Counted from the stretch's first letter, positions 1 to 12,518 are shown. The stretch is 64,000 nucleotides of DNA from Mactra quadrangularis (GCA_025267735.1 CM046301.1:67351872-67415871); one strand, 5' to 3'. Notes: generated by a model from the letters alone, not told the origin. Program-made: numbers and translations.

Positions 1-255
1 GGAATGTATCCAAGTAGTTCTAACATACCTGGACAACTTACATACAGTTACATCTGTCATGTTAGTTATATAAACATTGCCAACTTTACAAGCTTCATTA
101 AAACTTCTCACTTTGTAAACATTTCAATGTTTTATAGAGAGACAGGCTTATATAAATATACTTAGATTGATTCCTATATGTTCTTATTGTATTACCGTAC
201 AGACTCACCTTGGAAGAGACTCACAATCATAGAAAAAAGGAAGGTAATGAAACAT

Positions 256-526
256 AGGCGGATATAACGGGGGGGGGGGGTCAATGGGGACCCCCCTAGA
301 ATTTCCAAAATGTACCTGTCCATTAGAGGATTTCTTGACTGTAAGTCATTTTTAAGTAACATGAAGCATTTTTTCTCAGTGCTAAACATAGATTTAATGG
401 TTATGTTTTTTTTAATTATTAAAGTTTTGCATTATTTTGCAAAATGTGTATAATGTGGTTGTGGTTCGAAAAAAGTTCGGACCCCCCCCCCCCCCCCCCG
501 TAGAAAAAATCTTGGATCCGCCCCTG
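256..526. mobile_element. hAT-like non-autonomous element with homopolymer tracts
   Basis: The right end reads CTTGGATCCGCCCCTG, which on the other strand is CAGGGGCGGATCCAAG, a typical hAT-type terminus. The left end (AGGCGGAT) looks like a damaged version of it. Inside each end is a homopolymer: G12 at 269-280 and C18 at 482-499, so the two ends are inverted copies. Flanking octamers TGAAACAT (248-255) and TGAAATGT (527-534) match at 6 of 8 positions, consistent with an aged 8-bp duplication. No transposase is present. The family assignment is inferred from the ends only. Confidence 0.5.
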
Positions 527-718
527 TGAAATGTGAACTTATCATATTTCTCTCTTTACTAAAGTTACGTAAAGCACATTAGGGAATGGTAAGGTGGTTA
601 ATTTTCAATTCACATTCATGTTCATGCATTTAGTGGTTAACCAAGGTTGGTCGTTCCTTGCATTTCTTCAAAACATGTACTTTGACGCAGATTAAGTAAG
701 TGGCAATGACGTAATGCA

Positions 719-776
719 GTAAAGTTCCACTATTATGACCATCGAAATTGATAATCACAATAGTGGTAAGGTTCTA
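719..776. mobile_element. Short mariner/Tc1-like MITE (family M1)
   Basis: The left end CAGTAAAGTTCCACTATTA is the terminus of a family found repeatedly in this window (see 40674-40825). The right part, CACAATAGTGG, is an inverted counterpart, so this looks like an internally deleted copy. It has no coding capacity. Confidence 0.45.
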
Positions 777-829
777 ATATATATATAATTCTCAAACTAC
801 TCATTTGTAAATAATAAAATCGTCCAAAC

Positions 830-1052
830 CCATATGATATTTTAATAAAATATTGTTTATATGGTTTTGAAAAAAAATGCTTTTTTAAAATCTTCTATGT
901 AACTTTTAACATAATTGTCTGTACGTTGATTGCATTAAAATACCAATAGAATGTCGGAAGTAGAAATCGAAAGGATTTTGTCACGTGACGTTTACCTATT
1001 GCTGCCAAAAACTACCCATCACAATATCACGGCGTTGAGACGTCGTGAAATT
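830..1052 (-). repeat. Dispersed repeat R1, copy 1 (minus orientation)
   Basis: This stretch reappears in the opposite orientation at 22208-22465 and 45395-45655. Shared segments on the strand of the other copies include CAATGGGCAAAAGTCACGTG-like, TCCTTTCGATTTC and CTGCCGACA. It holds a CACGTG palindrome and, at its end, the near-palindrome CACGGCGTTGAGACGTCGTG. No coding frame. Probably a MITE or SINE remnant of unknown class. Confidence 0.6.
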
Positions 1053-1059
1053 ACTTAGG

Positions 1060-1915
1060 TGGTATTCATGGCATAACTTTAATTCAGTAATGTAAGGACT
1101 TATTCTTCTTGTTAAAATGAATTCACTGGACAAGTTGAGACTGGAAGTCGCAAACAGTATGATTACCACGTGAACATTCTAATTCCAAGTGTTATTCCTT
1201 ACATCTACTTTCTGTCTTTGTCATAATATACGTGAAATCGGTTTTATGTTTAAGAATAAAGTCTTGTATGGTTCATAGAATTTTACAAATTCTTGAGAAT
1301 TAGCCACAAGAAATACAATAGATTTTCTCAAAAATACTTTAATTCTTTATTTTTGAAAGTAACTCTATCTATTGATGTATCTAGATTTTTTCTTAATATC
1401 AACACAACATGTCTTGTGTACTTTCATTATGATGAAACTTTCAGGCAACTTCATATGCTCATATTTTGTAATATGTAATAGTTTACTATAGTTCTATACT
1501 GTTCTGTTATAAGTCATTAAAATAAAGGAAATTCAATGAAAATAATGAAACGAAATTTATCATAAAATCATGAAACTTTATACAATGATACTTCCTTATG
1601 TACAGTTATAAAATTGTGATTCAAATTGCACGAATACCAGAAGGTAGATTTTACCTGTACATATACTATGTATTTACTCTGTGATAAAATAATTTGTAGG
1701 AAATATGCTCCAAGATCGTCTGAGATAAAACTGGAATTATGTTCAGAATCACAAAGATTTACATACAAAACATTACAGAAGCAATCTTGCGGTACATTCA
1801 CAGCAGTTGATGGAAACATCTTATGTCTTAGTCTAGGACGAACACATGAATGATTAATTTATACCAGAAAAATGTTCGTAGATCCCATAGAATGTTAGTT
1901 TTTCTCTTGTTTCAC
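1060..1915. other. No gene supported
   Basis: AT-rich sequence. The longest open frames on both strands are under 85 codons, overlap each other antisense and show no domain-like composition. Nothing functional is seen. Confidence 0.6.
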
Positions 1916-1923
1916 GCCTAAGT

Positions 1924-2110
1924 TGCTGTAGTCATAGTGTAGTGCGTCTGACTACAAAACCAATGATCGTGGGTTCTATTCCTGGGCCAGAACAACATAC
2001 CTCTTCAATATTTGTTCATGAAATACCTTCTAAGATTTACGTCTGTATCAAGAAGGACAATTATTAGTCACTTGTGAGGGTATTTACTTATAGTACTTGG
2101 CTAAAAACTT
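1924..2110 (+). mobile_element. Degenerate tRNA-headed SINE
   Basis: The head resembles a tRNA gene with an A-box-like TAGTGTAGTGCGTC and a B-box-like GGGTTCTATTCC about 50 bp later. It is followed by a SINE-like body. It has too many changes to be a functional tRNA gene, and the 3' end is not well defined. Confidence 0.45.
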
Positions 2111-3625
2111 GGGTCCATATATATATACCTGTCCAGACACCAGAGTAGGACCACTGACAGCCGTGATGTTACAGAAAGTTTGTGGAAATGTGTAGGGATG
2201 CACCTTACTTCACATTTTAACAGCAATATGAAGGGACGGTCTGCTAATCGTCCTCTAATGTACCAATACTACAATACATTCCTATGAAACAGTCTCACAG
2301 ATATAGACATGCTCGGTAACTAGCCTCAAGCCAACTACATTCTATCAGATTGCGATTATATACAGTGATACTTATTTTCATGACATATGAAAGTGATGAA
2401 CATTCATGAATACATCTTCTGACTTAGAAAGAGTCAAAATAATGTTATTGACAAAACACGATTTTCTAACAACAAACATCAACGCTTCCTTACAAATCAT
2501 CGTTTGTTATAGTTCTTCTACAACAATCTATATTTTATTTAAGTCCAACTTAGATTTAGTTCATACAAATAACTTAAAGTAGCTACGTACAAGCCAGGCG
2601 ACCTTTTCATTCAGAATTTCCAATCAGTAACAATGCCATTTTGGCATAAAATACTCTAAGACAAAACATTGACAAAACTGTTAAGTATAAACTGATAAGC
2701 TTATAGTTTTGCTGAAACAATTACGAGGAATAATTCCAACTGTAACACATTGCAATTATAACAATTACTGAATAATAAATATTTCATCACTTAAGAGCAA
2801 CTCTTACAATGAACTAGTTCTTTCATCAGAAACATGTCAACTATTTGTATATGTTTACTAATGTTGCACAAGGAAACCATTAAGTATTACAACAAACAAT
2901 GTTTGTTTCAAATCTCAATTACTCAACACTAGAGCTTGACTAACCTGCAACTTATGAAAAGTTGCCCCATAAACTATGAGTATTGCAGTGTTTTTTACTG
3001 AAAATAATTTAAAGAATTTGTAAAATCTTTACTTGATTTAAATTTAAAAAAAAATTCTCTGCAATGATAAATGATAAATTGTGGATTCTTATGTTAGAGT
3101 ATAAGGAATGAAGAGTCAAACACTTTGGGTAAGTGATTTTTCAGGGAAGTGTGAAAATGAAATCAATATTGTCATTTTAATCATGTTTGTGAATTCATAA
3201 TGATACACGTTTTATAAATTGTTTCAAGAAAATTCAAGAGGGGTTCACAATCTAGCTGGATCTGCAAGTGGACGATTAGTGATAAATTTTATAATTTGTA
3301 TCTAGGATTTTACGATCTCTTCTAGATGCTTCAAAATGAACAGCTGACGGGGCATACCAGAAACTTTACGTATAGAGATGTCGGCGATTGTGGATTTCCA
3401 AAATATTTGATATCATTTTACACATTTGTAAATTTATGATAACTTATTTCCTAAAACTTCTAGTGTGATAACATGCACTTGCATGTGTATACATGTATCA
3501 GTTCGTAAAAAACAGTAAATCAGTAATAAAATTTATTTATTTATTGGCCGCAAATTGTTTACAAAGTAATGCTTGTAATAACATTCTTGATATCAAACTT
3601 TAAACATGTCCGGCGCTGGTTTCAT
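2111..3625. other. No gene supported
   Basis: AT-rich sequence with stops in all frames. A short TATATATA tract lies near 2118. No repeat family shared with the rest of the window was recognised. Confidence 0.55.
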
Positions 3626-3631
3626 TCACAA

Positions 3632-3772
3632 TAAAGTTTCTCTATTATAGGGTCAGCAAAATCACTTGTCTTAATAGTGGAATTGTCTTAATATATAGAC
3701 GTGTGTCTTAAAATCGTAAAAAGTCTCTCGCATTGCAATAGCCAATGTGGTTTTTAAAGCGGAACATTACTG
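3632..3772. mobile_element. Mariner/Tc1-like MITE (family M1)
   Basis: The right end AAAGCGGAACATTACTGTA is the inverted form of the family terminus CAGTAAAGTTCC, and the body contains the family's TGTCTTAATAGTGG-type internal motif. The left end is degraded. Confidence 0.5.
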
Positions 3773-4765
3773 TACTACCAAATACTACATTTGAAAAAAA
3801 AACATTTGAAACTACATTTTAATTATAAATACAATCTTGACCAGCTATTAAATTTTCAAATTCGCCACCGATACCCTGTACAAAATATTTGATAATTTTG
3901 GTCTGTGGACACCCTTTGAAAAACTTCTTCGCCCAGATCCTACAAAATAACATTGAATATTTTTCGGAACTATGGTAAACAGTTTTAAAGTGATAATTAA
4001 TGAAATACTCAACAGAAAGTAGATAAAATAGTTTTTTTCAAGTGCTGATCAGTAGAATATAAATAGTTTAGATATGATAGTTAACGAGACAATGATAATA
4101 ATGTATGATCACGTGACTCATACTTGAACCTGTCATAATTTGTTCCAGAAACAATTAACTACATTCTTTTAACTTTACTCTTCTCGCTCTCTCTCCCCGC
4201 CTCCTCCTCTACAAGTACGTTAACTAGTATTCTCTCTCCAACATCTCTCAGTACTTCTACTCACACTCTTTCTTTCTCTATGTATTTAGGTTAATTATTT
4301 TCTCCACATTAACAGTTGTAAAGTAAAGATATATAATTGTATATTATCATTTGTTACTGTCATTCAAACAAAAATCTTTTACTCGTAGTTTACTATAACA
4401 TACGTATATCTAGATGTTTTCTTTGTTTTAATTCCTTGCAGTAGATGTATCACCCCATTATTTCACTAAGAAACAGTATTCATACTAATGTTGCTACCCT
4501 GGTAAGGCCATTATTATTTCATTATTTTTGTGAGTAAAAATCTCATAAACTTTGTTCATAAATTCTGGAATATTTCTAACTAATTATATCATCATATACC
4601 ACTATATAGAAACCTGATGTAACTCTAGGTTTTATTACTCTTGGTAATTCTTAAGTAGTTATTTTAACCTTGTATCCATGAATCATAGTTTTCATTGCGA
4701 GTAAAAATATTGACAAAATATAATTAGTCATATTTTTTAAACATGTAATATTTGAAAAAAAAACC
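3773..4765. other. No gene supported
   Basis: AT-rich sequence. A pyrimidine-rich stretch (TCTCGCTCTCTCTCCCCGCC) lies near 4182-4201. Nothing that looks like an exon or RNA gene is seen. Confidence 0.5.
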
Positions 4766-4769
4766 TAAG

Positions 4770-4980
4770 GCGTGGCCGAGTAGTTAAGACGTTGGTCTGG
4801 TAATTATTTAATAGTCAGATCTGCTTTGGTTCTATTCACATCTCCAAAACCAACCTATTTGTTTCCTTGAGCATAAACTTTTATCCCACTAGCTCAGAAA
4901 TAGGGACCGGGATGCAGACTATTGAGTGATTAATTTAAGTTATCTGAACATGTTTAACAAGTTAGCTTAATAAATTAGTG
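4770..4980 (+). mobile_element. tRNA-headed SINE (Ser/Leu-like head), copy 1
   Basis: It starts with GGCGTGGCCGAGTAGTTAAG, which resembles the 5' half of a class II (Ser/Leu) tRNA gene, and has a weak B box (TTTGGTTCTATTC). The body contains TTTCCTTGAGCATAAACTTT and GAGTGATTAATTTAAGTTAT. Both are shared with 39768-39990, which has a similar head. A related fragment lies at 27441-27560. Confidence 0.55.
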
Positions 4981-5960
4981 TAACATAACTAAAAAATCTC
5001 AACTATAATCCAAACTTAAAGTAATTAATTATACATAAATGATGAGATAATCTTGTGGATGTGTTTAATTAATTGATAAATTATTAAGTTTGAACTGTGG
5101 TTATTTAATTTATTAAACACCATTATCAAACAGACGTTGTATTTGAAGATCATGTCCTAGTATCTTTACAAACATTGAGTATCACTTTGGAAATAAGGGC
5201 TTGCCCTTTTTGTGTTATCCCTGCTGTTAGTGTGCTTGTCATCCAAATTGTTTTATGACTGAAATAAAATGTATCCTGTTATTTTGCTTTGTGTATACTA
5301 TGCCAAATAAATTTAAGTATTACGAATCTTATGAAAGAATGACTTCATTCTGTCTTTCGAGAGCTAATATACCAAAACTGGACAAGCCAATTTCATAACA
5401 AAGGCAATATTCTATAATTTCTCCAAATACTTTAATCAAATAACACCACAGTTCACCATAAAACATGAAAGTAAATATAACATTGGTTCCATCATAATGA
5501 TTGTTATATAATCTGGCAGATTGCCAATATTTGAAGATGTCAATTTATCAAACTAATCAAGTAAATTGAATCAAATATGCAATCATACCATAGCAGACAG
5601 ACATGCATTATCTAACATCGATATTTAATGTTTACATCAATATCTGACTTCAAACATGGTGGAACTTTTGCGGGGTTGGGAGTATCACGATGCACTTCAT
5701 TTAATGGATACTTGTAACATGCATAGAGTGGATTTTTGTTTAGTGTCCGATCCTCCATAGAGTTGACGGTTAAATACCTTGGAATAGACATTTCAACCCC
5801 TAAGGATATTTTTAGAAGGTTTTATTCTTTGAAAAAGAAGATTTATCCCCTTAAAATAGAACAGTTTGCCTCTGGTTAAATGTTCGTAATCCATGCCTGT
5901 CCCGTATGCCATTGTAAACGTGAAGTATTCGGACCCCCTTAAAATAAACAGGTTTAACCC
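4981..5960. other. No gene; one short dispersed segment
   Basis: No gene is seen. The segment GGGCTTGCCCTTTTTGTG..GTGTGCTTGTCAT at about 5187-5230 recurs at about 28286-28325, so a small interspersed repeat is present here. Confidence 0.5.
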
Positions 5961-5968
5961 CCTAGAAT

Positions 5969-6058
5969 CACAGGCGACCGGCACGGTCCCGAATCAAAAG
6001 CACTATATATACATGTATATATAGTGTTATTGATTAGGGACCGTGCCGGTCGCCTGTG
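5969..6058. mobile_element. 90-bp hAT-like palindromic MITE with perfect 8-bp duplication
   Basis: The two ends are inverted copies over 22 bp (CACAGGCGACCGGCACGGTC.. and its complement). The core CACTATATATACATGTATAT.. is itself a palindrome, so the whole element can fold into one hairpin. It is bounded by identical octamers CCTAGAAT at 5961-5968 and 6059-6066. An 8-bp duplication with CA..TG ends points to hAT. No coding capacity. Confidence 0.8.
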
Positions 6059-6059
6059 C

Positions 6060-7045
6060 CTAGAATTACGTTCTTACTCGATCTCTATCCTATACATCGT
6101 TGTTGCATCAACAACCCCAGAGTTAATCAACCTTAAATGTAAATAATCTTATAGATTTATAATAGTAGAACATGCAATCTTCATAGATTGTTGCCAAATA
6201 CTTCAAATTAAAAGATAACTATAATATTCTACTGTTTAAATGAATCCCTTCAGGCTAACTGTAACATACTGATCATTGATACAAGACTGATGTCTGGTGT
6301 AGACCTGTTTCTTTGCTAGTAAGTTATTTCCTTAAGTACGAGTATATCTCACCAAGTAACAAATCATATCCCATATTTCTCATACCATTTAAATACCAGA
6401 AATTTCAGCATACATTTTCAATGAAATATTTTAGGGGTTTGTTTTCAAATTTAACTTTATAATATAGAATTAGGGTCAATAAACCCTTTTTCCGAAATGG
6501 GAACCAGTCACTCAATGTAGGATCTTTTAGTTATGGCAGATAGTGTACAAAATAAAGATTTAAAATCAAATTCCTTTCCAAAACAGGAACCAGTCACAAG
6601 ATGTAGATAATAAATGTTATTACAATTAGTTTTCAAAATTATAACTTACAAGGAGAACCCCTCTACTTAAGCGGGAATGAGCCACACATTACTGGCACAA
6701 TGGTGTCAGAAGTAAGAAAGCTACAAATAAAACACTTTATATAATGTTCCATACTTCACCTTCAAAGTAACACCATACTTATTATCATTATAGTTTTTAT
6801 CTTTACTACCAATCCACTCACAGAAACTATTCTTTTCATACATTTGTATAGTAATTTGTTGTTAATGTTATACATCTTTTCAGTTTTTATGACTTTCAAG
6901 TGCTTTTAAAATATTTGTAAAACCTATGATTTAAAATAACCTTGAATGTTCACGTGGAAGTAAAATTTGATGCTTCAATTCTGGGTAACTTGGTTAACAC
7001 AGCTTTTGTGTTTAAGTTTTTGGAATACATTTGCATTGTTAGCGT
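6060..7045. other. No gene; short internal repeat
   Basis: No gene is seen. A loosely repeated phrase, GGAACCAGTCAC followed by ATGTAG, occurs at about 6500-6525 and 6588-6607, suggesting a degenerate tandem duplication. Confidence 0.4.
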
Positions 7046-7047
7046 TC

Positions 7048-7217
7048 AGTAAAGTTCCATTAGTATTGGACCCTCAAAATCGATGATCTTTATACAGAGT
7101 GGTTGTAATATAAGGACTTTTTGCTCCTCAAATTAATCATTTAAGACTTAAACATTGCCCAAAACTGCGTGATTTTGCAATTACGAAAGTTTTCTTTAAA
7201 TGGGGTTGTACAGATCA
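7048..7217. mobile_element. Mariner/Tc1-like MITE (family M1)
   Basis: The left end is CAGTAAAGTTCCATTAGTAT. The internal motifs CTCCTCAAATTAATCATT and GTGATTTTGCAAT are shared with copies at 16556 and 56987. The right end (AAAGTTTTCTTTAAATGG) is degraded. Confidence 0.55.
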
Positions 7218-8700
7218 CAGAGGCCATGGAGTCAGGGATCTGATGGCCATGTGCTGGCTGCAGGGAGTCAACTTGGTTCTGATTCTGCCTAGGATCACAG
7301 GATTGTATGCTAAATTCAGACAAAGATTCTATATATCGTTTGTTTCAAGCTCAAACAAACAATACGACTTTAGAGCAGGCCGGGGTAATAGAATATGGGA
7401 TGCAGGGAAGCTTAAAAGAAAAGTTACTTCTGGTGATTATATAGTAAAAATATTTCTAATTACTTATTATTTACTTATTACCAGGTATGTTCTACTTGTC
7501 TGTTTGATAAACAGAAGAATCGGAGACGTAATTAATTTAGATCTATCTACATTAACTTGCTAAAAGTATACCAACATTGCACAATAAAATCCTGGATTCA
7601 TTTCCTTATGTTTTAAGAATTAAGAACCAGTTTTATTCCTGGCATTAGTTGTACGGTACATAAACATCTGTCATATTTCATCCAATTAAAACAATCTGTT
7701 CTTTATTAAGATAACTTGCTGCAGTTAATTATATCTCCGAACAAAAAATCCTAGAAGAAATACAGTCACCCTCTTGTAATGTGACTTCAACAGCATTCTT
7801 TTTTTTTGTGCTCAAAGTTTTAATTCTTGCGAAGAAACCATTTCGCCAAAATTAGTACTACTCTCGCGTTATACCGTGCGGTTCGAGAGTCCTTGTACAA
7901 ACGGTGTTTTGTGATAAACCAACTTACATTAAATTTGATCTATGATGAAACCTGACGAAGAGTCATCTGAGCAAATTACAAAAGCATTATTAACGACTTA
8001 TCAACATCTAAGGCATATTATACTATGATATATGCTACATGATTAAAGCCCCTTTACTAAATAGAACGCTGATAATTGTCAAGTATCATGCTTTTGCTTA
8101 AAACTCGTGCAAACATTCAATGAATATAGAAAACGCATATAAGATACAAAAAACACAAGTATTTGCTCCAGAATTTATACTAATATTATTTTGAAATTAG
8201 CGATAAAACCCAACGTAATGAATGTACGGAAAATCACGGAACTCAACGAACTAGATCGGAACATCCCGTCGTGGCTAAAAATAACTACAACTTCAAATCT
8301 TAAGTCAACAAATTTTCTGCTTTGATAAATACACGTTTTGTATAGTGAATTTCGTGCTAAAGCCAATTAAAACTCACGGAATCATGTAAATAGTTTTATA
8401 CATGAACATATACTGACGGGAAAAAGAAAAGAACCCATTAAGTCTTACGTTATACAAAAATGTTTCCTTATTTATTCTTAATCACGAAAATAATGTACCT
8501 AGTAGAAATGAGGCGTTTCTTTTTAGCATCAGTTTAGATGTTTGCGTACTCAAAATTTGCATGCACTGATTTCTCGTGTTAATCACTGGAAAAACGATAT
8601 AACCTATCCAACACTCTACAATTTTGTGTAAATTTTATCAAACACCTTTTAAGCAACTTGATTGGCTGAAAGGATATCTCCGTAATCTTAATTTGCATGT
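7218..8700. other. No gene supported
   Basis: An open frame of 106 codons starts at 7243, partly inside the MITE just upstream. It has no recognisable domain and is most likely chance. The rest is stop-rich. Confidence 0.5.
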
Positions 8701-8705
8701 TATAA

Positions 8706-8968
8706 AAGTACCCTACTTTTATAAGAAATTGATATTTTGAATAACTTGACCCCTAAAAGGGAACCCGCTAGAGAGAGTTATTATAATCCAAAGGCAGTTA
8801 TATTCTATTGTCTTTTTGATGGTTTTACTTGTTTTTAAATAGATGATAAAGATTTTGGCTTCGTTTAGTGGCTTTAAGCCTTAAAATCTTATAGTAAAAT
8901 AAGATCAACTTGTGGAATCCATGATCAGTCTTTTTAGGTCATTTGTCCAAGAACTTTGAAGGACGCTG
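8706..8968. mobile_element. Probable Tc1/mariner-like MITE (family M2), degraded
   Basis: The right end CAAGAACTTTGAAGGACGCTG matches the M2 terminus of the copies at 15760 and 54974. The left end (AGTACCCTACTTTTATAAG) is a weaker match. The roughly 260-bp size agrees with other copies. Confidence 0.4.
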
Positions 8969-9374
8969 TGTAGTATCTAGTCATCATCAAGAAACAACAG
9001 TTTCAGACATAAGGTTCTTATACTTGTAAGTGTATCTTATTCCAACAAGAGTGTTGTACAATGAAAGGTGTCACTGTTATAAAATTCAATGTTTCCACAA
9101 ATCTTATATAAGTACCACGCCACTATTACTCATTTTAACCATTAAATGTTATTCATTTTAAGACCACACTGTCATCACTGCACATAGATTAAGCATTGCA
9201 ACCCAATCTCGGAATGTATGATATAATTTGACCATCCGTTTTAATGGTTTAATTCCACTTAGTCGATTGAGTTTCAGTCACGCCACGGTGGTCAGTCAAC
9301 ATTCTAAATGTCCTCAAGAGACGTTTAGATATGACATTTTAGACATATACATTAAACAAGTACCATGTACTTTT

Positions 9375-9530
9375 GCCGGTGGCTAACACCTGTCTGGTTT
9401 GTACTGAAGAAAGAAAATGAGCAAGCAACAGGAACCATAGCCGATACCCGCTAAAGTATAAAGGTCCCGAACAGGAATTTAACCCAGGGCACTCGGTCGA
9501 TAGATAGATGCGCTACACATGAGCTTAAGT
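9375..9530 (-). mobile_element. tRNA-headed SINE fragment
   Basis: Read on the minus strand there is an A-box-like TGTGTAGCGCATCTATC and a B-box-like GGGTTAAATTCCTG, followed by a body with GAGCAAG- and TACCCGCT-like segments. The box order fits a SINE head in minus orientation. Too degraded to be a tRNA gene. Confidence 0.35.
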
Positions 9531-10655
9531 CTGTATTACAAAAATCCGAGTGTTTTTAAGTTTATGGATTACACATATTGCCTGCTAGTGAATCCGTAAT
9601 AATGATTCGAGATAAATCTGGTTTTTGGATAATGACTGGCAGAGTTACATTTAAAATGAAGCAATTGAATTGGTTTTATTGCCAATTATTGGATCAAAGT
9701 GAAATTGATATAAAAATTGAAAACCTGTTATTGAATCATCATCAAGCTGGCCTGTTTATTTAAATTGACAACGTGACTAGGTTAGAAGGCGAAACTTGCT
9801 ACAGACCACAGGGATATGTCATGTTACCTCCCTTTGATTCGTTGGGCTACAAACATTGTACATACACGATTCTAAGACTAATCAGGTCCATCTGTAACAG
9901 ACATAGACAAGATGAAAATGATGTGAGGTGACGTTTACAAACCGAAAAAAATTGGTGAGAAAAATAACAAAAACTCTGGTATGAATTGAAGCATACATAA
10001 CCAAACATATCATAACAGAATAGAATAGACCATATCTTTCAATGTTTTCTCAGGTGACGAGTATAGCACTTCACATAGAATGTATAAAACCACGTGACAT
10101 AATTAGAAAAGACAGTTTAGATTCCAAGAAATGTTCCTACAGTAAAGACTATTGACTTTAATTGACTATTTAGACTAATAACATACACGGTCTTAATAAC
10201 ATGATAACCTTAAATTGGCTAAATAAAGTGTATGTTCTGTTCTGTTCTATAAAAACCCTATTCTTCTGATATTGAAGCAACTACATGAAGATATATTCAT
10301 TTACAGCAGACATGAAAACTGGTCTACAACTGTGATGTTATTAAAATATAACATACATTCGAGACATAATAAACACGTCAGTCCATTTTTGTATCGTTTT
10401 CAAACAGGGGGTCTTTGTATAATTGCACATCATGATACATTTTACTAACATGGAATCTATAAGATACAACCATGTATTCAGATTGTATACATGTTATATT
10501 ACATGGCATAAAATTTACATGGAAATGCAGCATGTTATATATCTGTGATGCATTGCTCTTATAACCAGAGATAACTGTCTGTGTATATGTAAATGATAAT
10601 TTGATAGACCACATATCTGATAGGAATTTTAAATATGATTGTATCAACATGGTTC
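9531..10655. other. No gene; (TTCTG)n microrepeat
   Basis: No coding or RNA gene is seen. A short (TTCTG)n run at about 10226-10242 resembles the retroposon-type tail of the SINE at 41310-41560 and the run at 48302-48325. Confidence 0.45.
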
Positions 10656-10660
10656 ATCAC

Positions 10661-10787
10661 GAGAGAGAGAGAGAGAGGGGGGGAGAGGGAAAGAGAGAAA
10701 GAGAGAGAGAGAGAGAGAGAGGGAGAGATGGGGGGAAGGGGGAGAGAGAGAGAGAGAAACAGAGAGGGAGAGAGAGAGAGAAACAGA

Positions 10788-10868
<81 letters not shown>

Positions 10869-10902
10869 AGGGAGAAAGGGAGAGAGAGAGAGAGAGAGAG
10901 AC

Positions 10903-10951
<49 letters not shown>

Positions 10952-10955
10952 AGGG
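10661..10955. repeat. GA/CT microsatellite
   Basis: About 295 bp of nearly pure (GA)n with short G-run interruptions and AAACAGAGAGG variants. Long open frames here on both strands (Arg-Glu or Ser-Leu repeats) are artefacts of the simple sequence. The pure purine strand could form triplex DNA. Confidence 0.95.
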
Positions 10956-11391
10956 TGAAGACATTTCAGAGAGAACATGGAACACTCATATAAAATATTT
11001 ACCATACCCTGATACCGTGGTGTAACAGTTGTGCATTTTTTTTGTTAATTAGTTCAATAAAACAGGTGCATCGCGGTTAAATTACAAAGTTTCATCAATG
11101 CATGCATTTACGATCCAATTAACAAAACTGATATAACTGTTGTTTGTTTTATTTAAAAGTTTGGTAATGTTCTTTATGTGTTGGCTTTGTATAGATCCAT
11201 GTAGATTAGCATCATGTTTGTTTTCAATTGGTAAAGAAAATAGCTGTTAAAACAAGAGCATGTAAACATGGTTGTTCTAGAAAGGAGTAGGGATAGTTCC
11301 AGTCCACTGGAACTGTGACAGTTATTTTAACCATAATGATGCTAACAGCAAGAATTATATTGTAATATATCATGAACTTAATTGTTCAGGC

Positions 11392-11547
11392 TCCATAAGT
11401 TAAACTATAAAAACTATGGATTTATAAACATAATGGTCTGAATGAAGAGACATTTTTCTTCTCAAATGAAGCATCTTTGACTTAAAATTGTCACATATCA
11501 CACGATTTTGTAATAACCAAGGTAATCTTTATAACCGAATGTTACTG
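11392..11547. mobile_element. Mariner/Tc1-like MITE (family M1)
   Basis: The right end TTTATAACCGAATGTTACTG and the internal motifs TTCTTCTCAAATGAAGCATC and CGATTTTGTAATAACCAAGG match the M1 copies at 56987 and 16556. The left boundary is approximate. Confidence 0.5.
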
Positions 11548-12420
11548 TATTAAAATAATACAAGATATCAACTTTTATATAAACATAGTAGTCTGCATTA
11601 CATAATAAGTCTATGAAATTACGCATAACATATCCAAAGGCTAGGTCCCTGAATATTTGTCTTGGTGATACTGGTAGTGAGCCTCCAAAATATGAAAATG
11701 CTTTAAAACAGGATCCAGTTTGAGTGGTATAGTTATGATACAAGTATTAGCATTTCCAAAAATGCTTGAAATCGCCGTTTAGCAGTGTATGACATCTCCT
11801 TTAGTAAAACATTCAAGCAATGTGTGTCAGCGTTTTAGACCGTCGCATGTCTATTTATAGAATGCCTGGAATTTAGCCATCGAATGAACAGGCGCTGTCT
11901 GGGCCATGTCCCGACTGCGCGCATAAAAACAGCAATATTATGGTAGACTGTAGAATTATTTCTGTCCATTTGGTCACAAAGGAACTATATTTAATTTATT
12001 AGCAAACCGAAATAATCGAGAACATGTTTCGTTTTTACACATACGGTCTTACTGACTGATATGTCCTTACATTCTATATATAAAATGTTAATAAACTCGC
12101 TCGAAAGTAGGGAAGATAAGTATGCATTTTTCAACAAATGCGAGTTTTAAAAGAATAAAACATGTTACAACTAGTTTTGCATTTTTTTGGTCTTATATTG
12201 CAACTTTCTATAAAATGACGCACGTTTATATATTGATAATGGTATTTTCTGGTAATTCAAACAGATAACCCGACAAAACATGGCGTCGACGAGTCAATTC
12301 ACCACCCCGAATTTGAGTATTCGACGTCCATTTTTTCATCATGTGACCTCAAATGCATCGTTTTGATTGGCTTAATGCAACCGATGTTGACGTCAAAATG
12401 CTCAAATCTTGATAATTGTA
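11548..12420. other. No gene supported
   Basis: No exon or RNA gene is recognised. The sequence around 12270-12400 is less AT-rich than its surroundings (CpG-containing, e.g. GGCGTCGACGAGTC) but has no usable frame. Confidence 0.45.
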
Positions 12421-12422
12421 TA

Positions 12423-12448
12423 TATCGCCGGTCCTAGGACCGGCGATA
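12423..12448. repeat. 26-bp perfect palindrome
   Basis: The sequence is its own reverse complement across 26 bp, centred on GGTCCTAGGACC, and is very GC-rich within an AT-rich region. It could extrude a cruciform or be the core of a deleted palindromic MITE. Confidence 0.85.
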
Positions 12449-12518
12449 ATGAGCTAATCAACAGAATGGTGTGTTTCTAGTTACCCAGTAACATATAGAC
12501 AGAAATAGTTATTTTTAT

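Noticed and set aside
7243..7563. 106-codon plus-strand frame
   Set aside because: It starts downstream of and close to a MITE end, and has no domain or splice context.
10559..11025. Open frames of 107-148 codons on both strands
   Set aside because: They are produced by the GA microsatellite and encode only Arg-Glu, Gly-Arg or Ser-Leu repeats.
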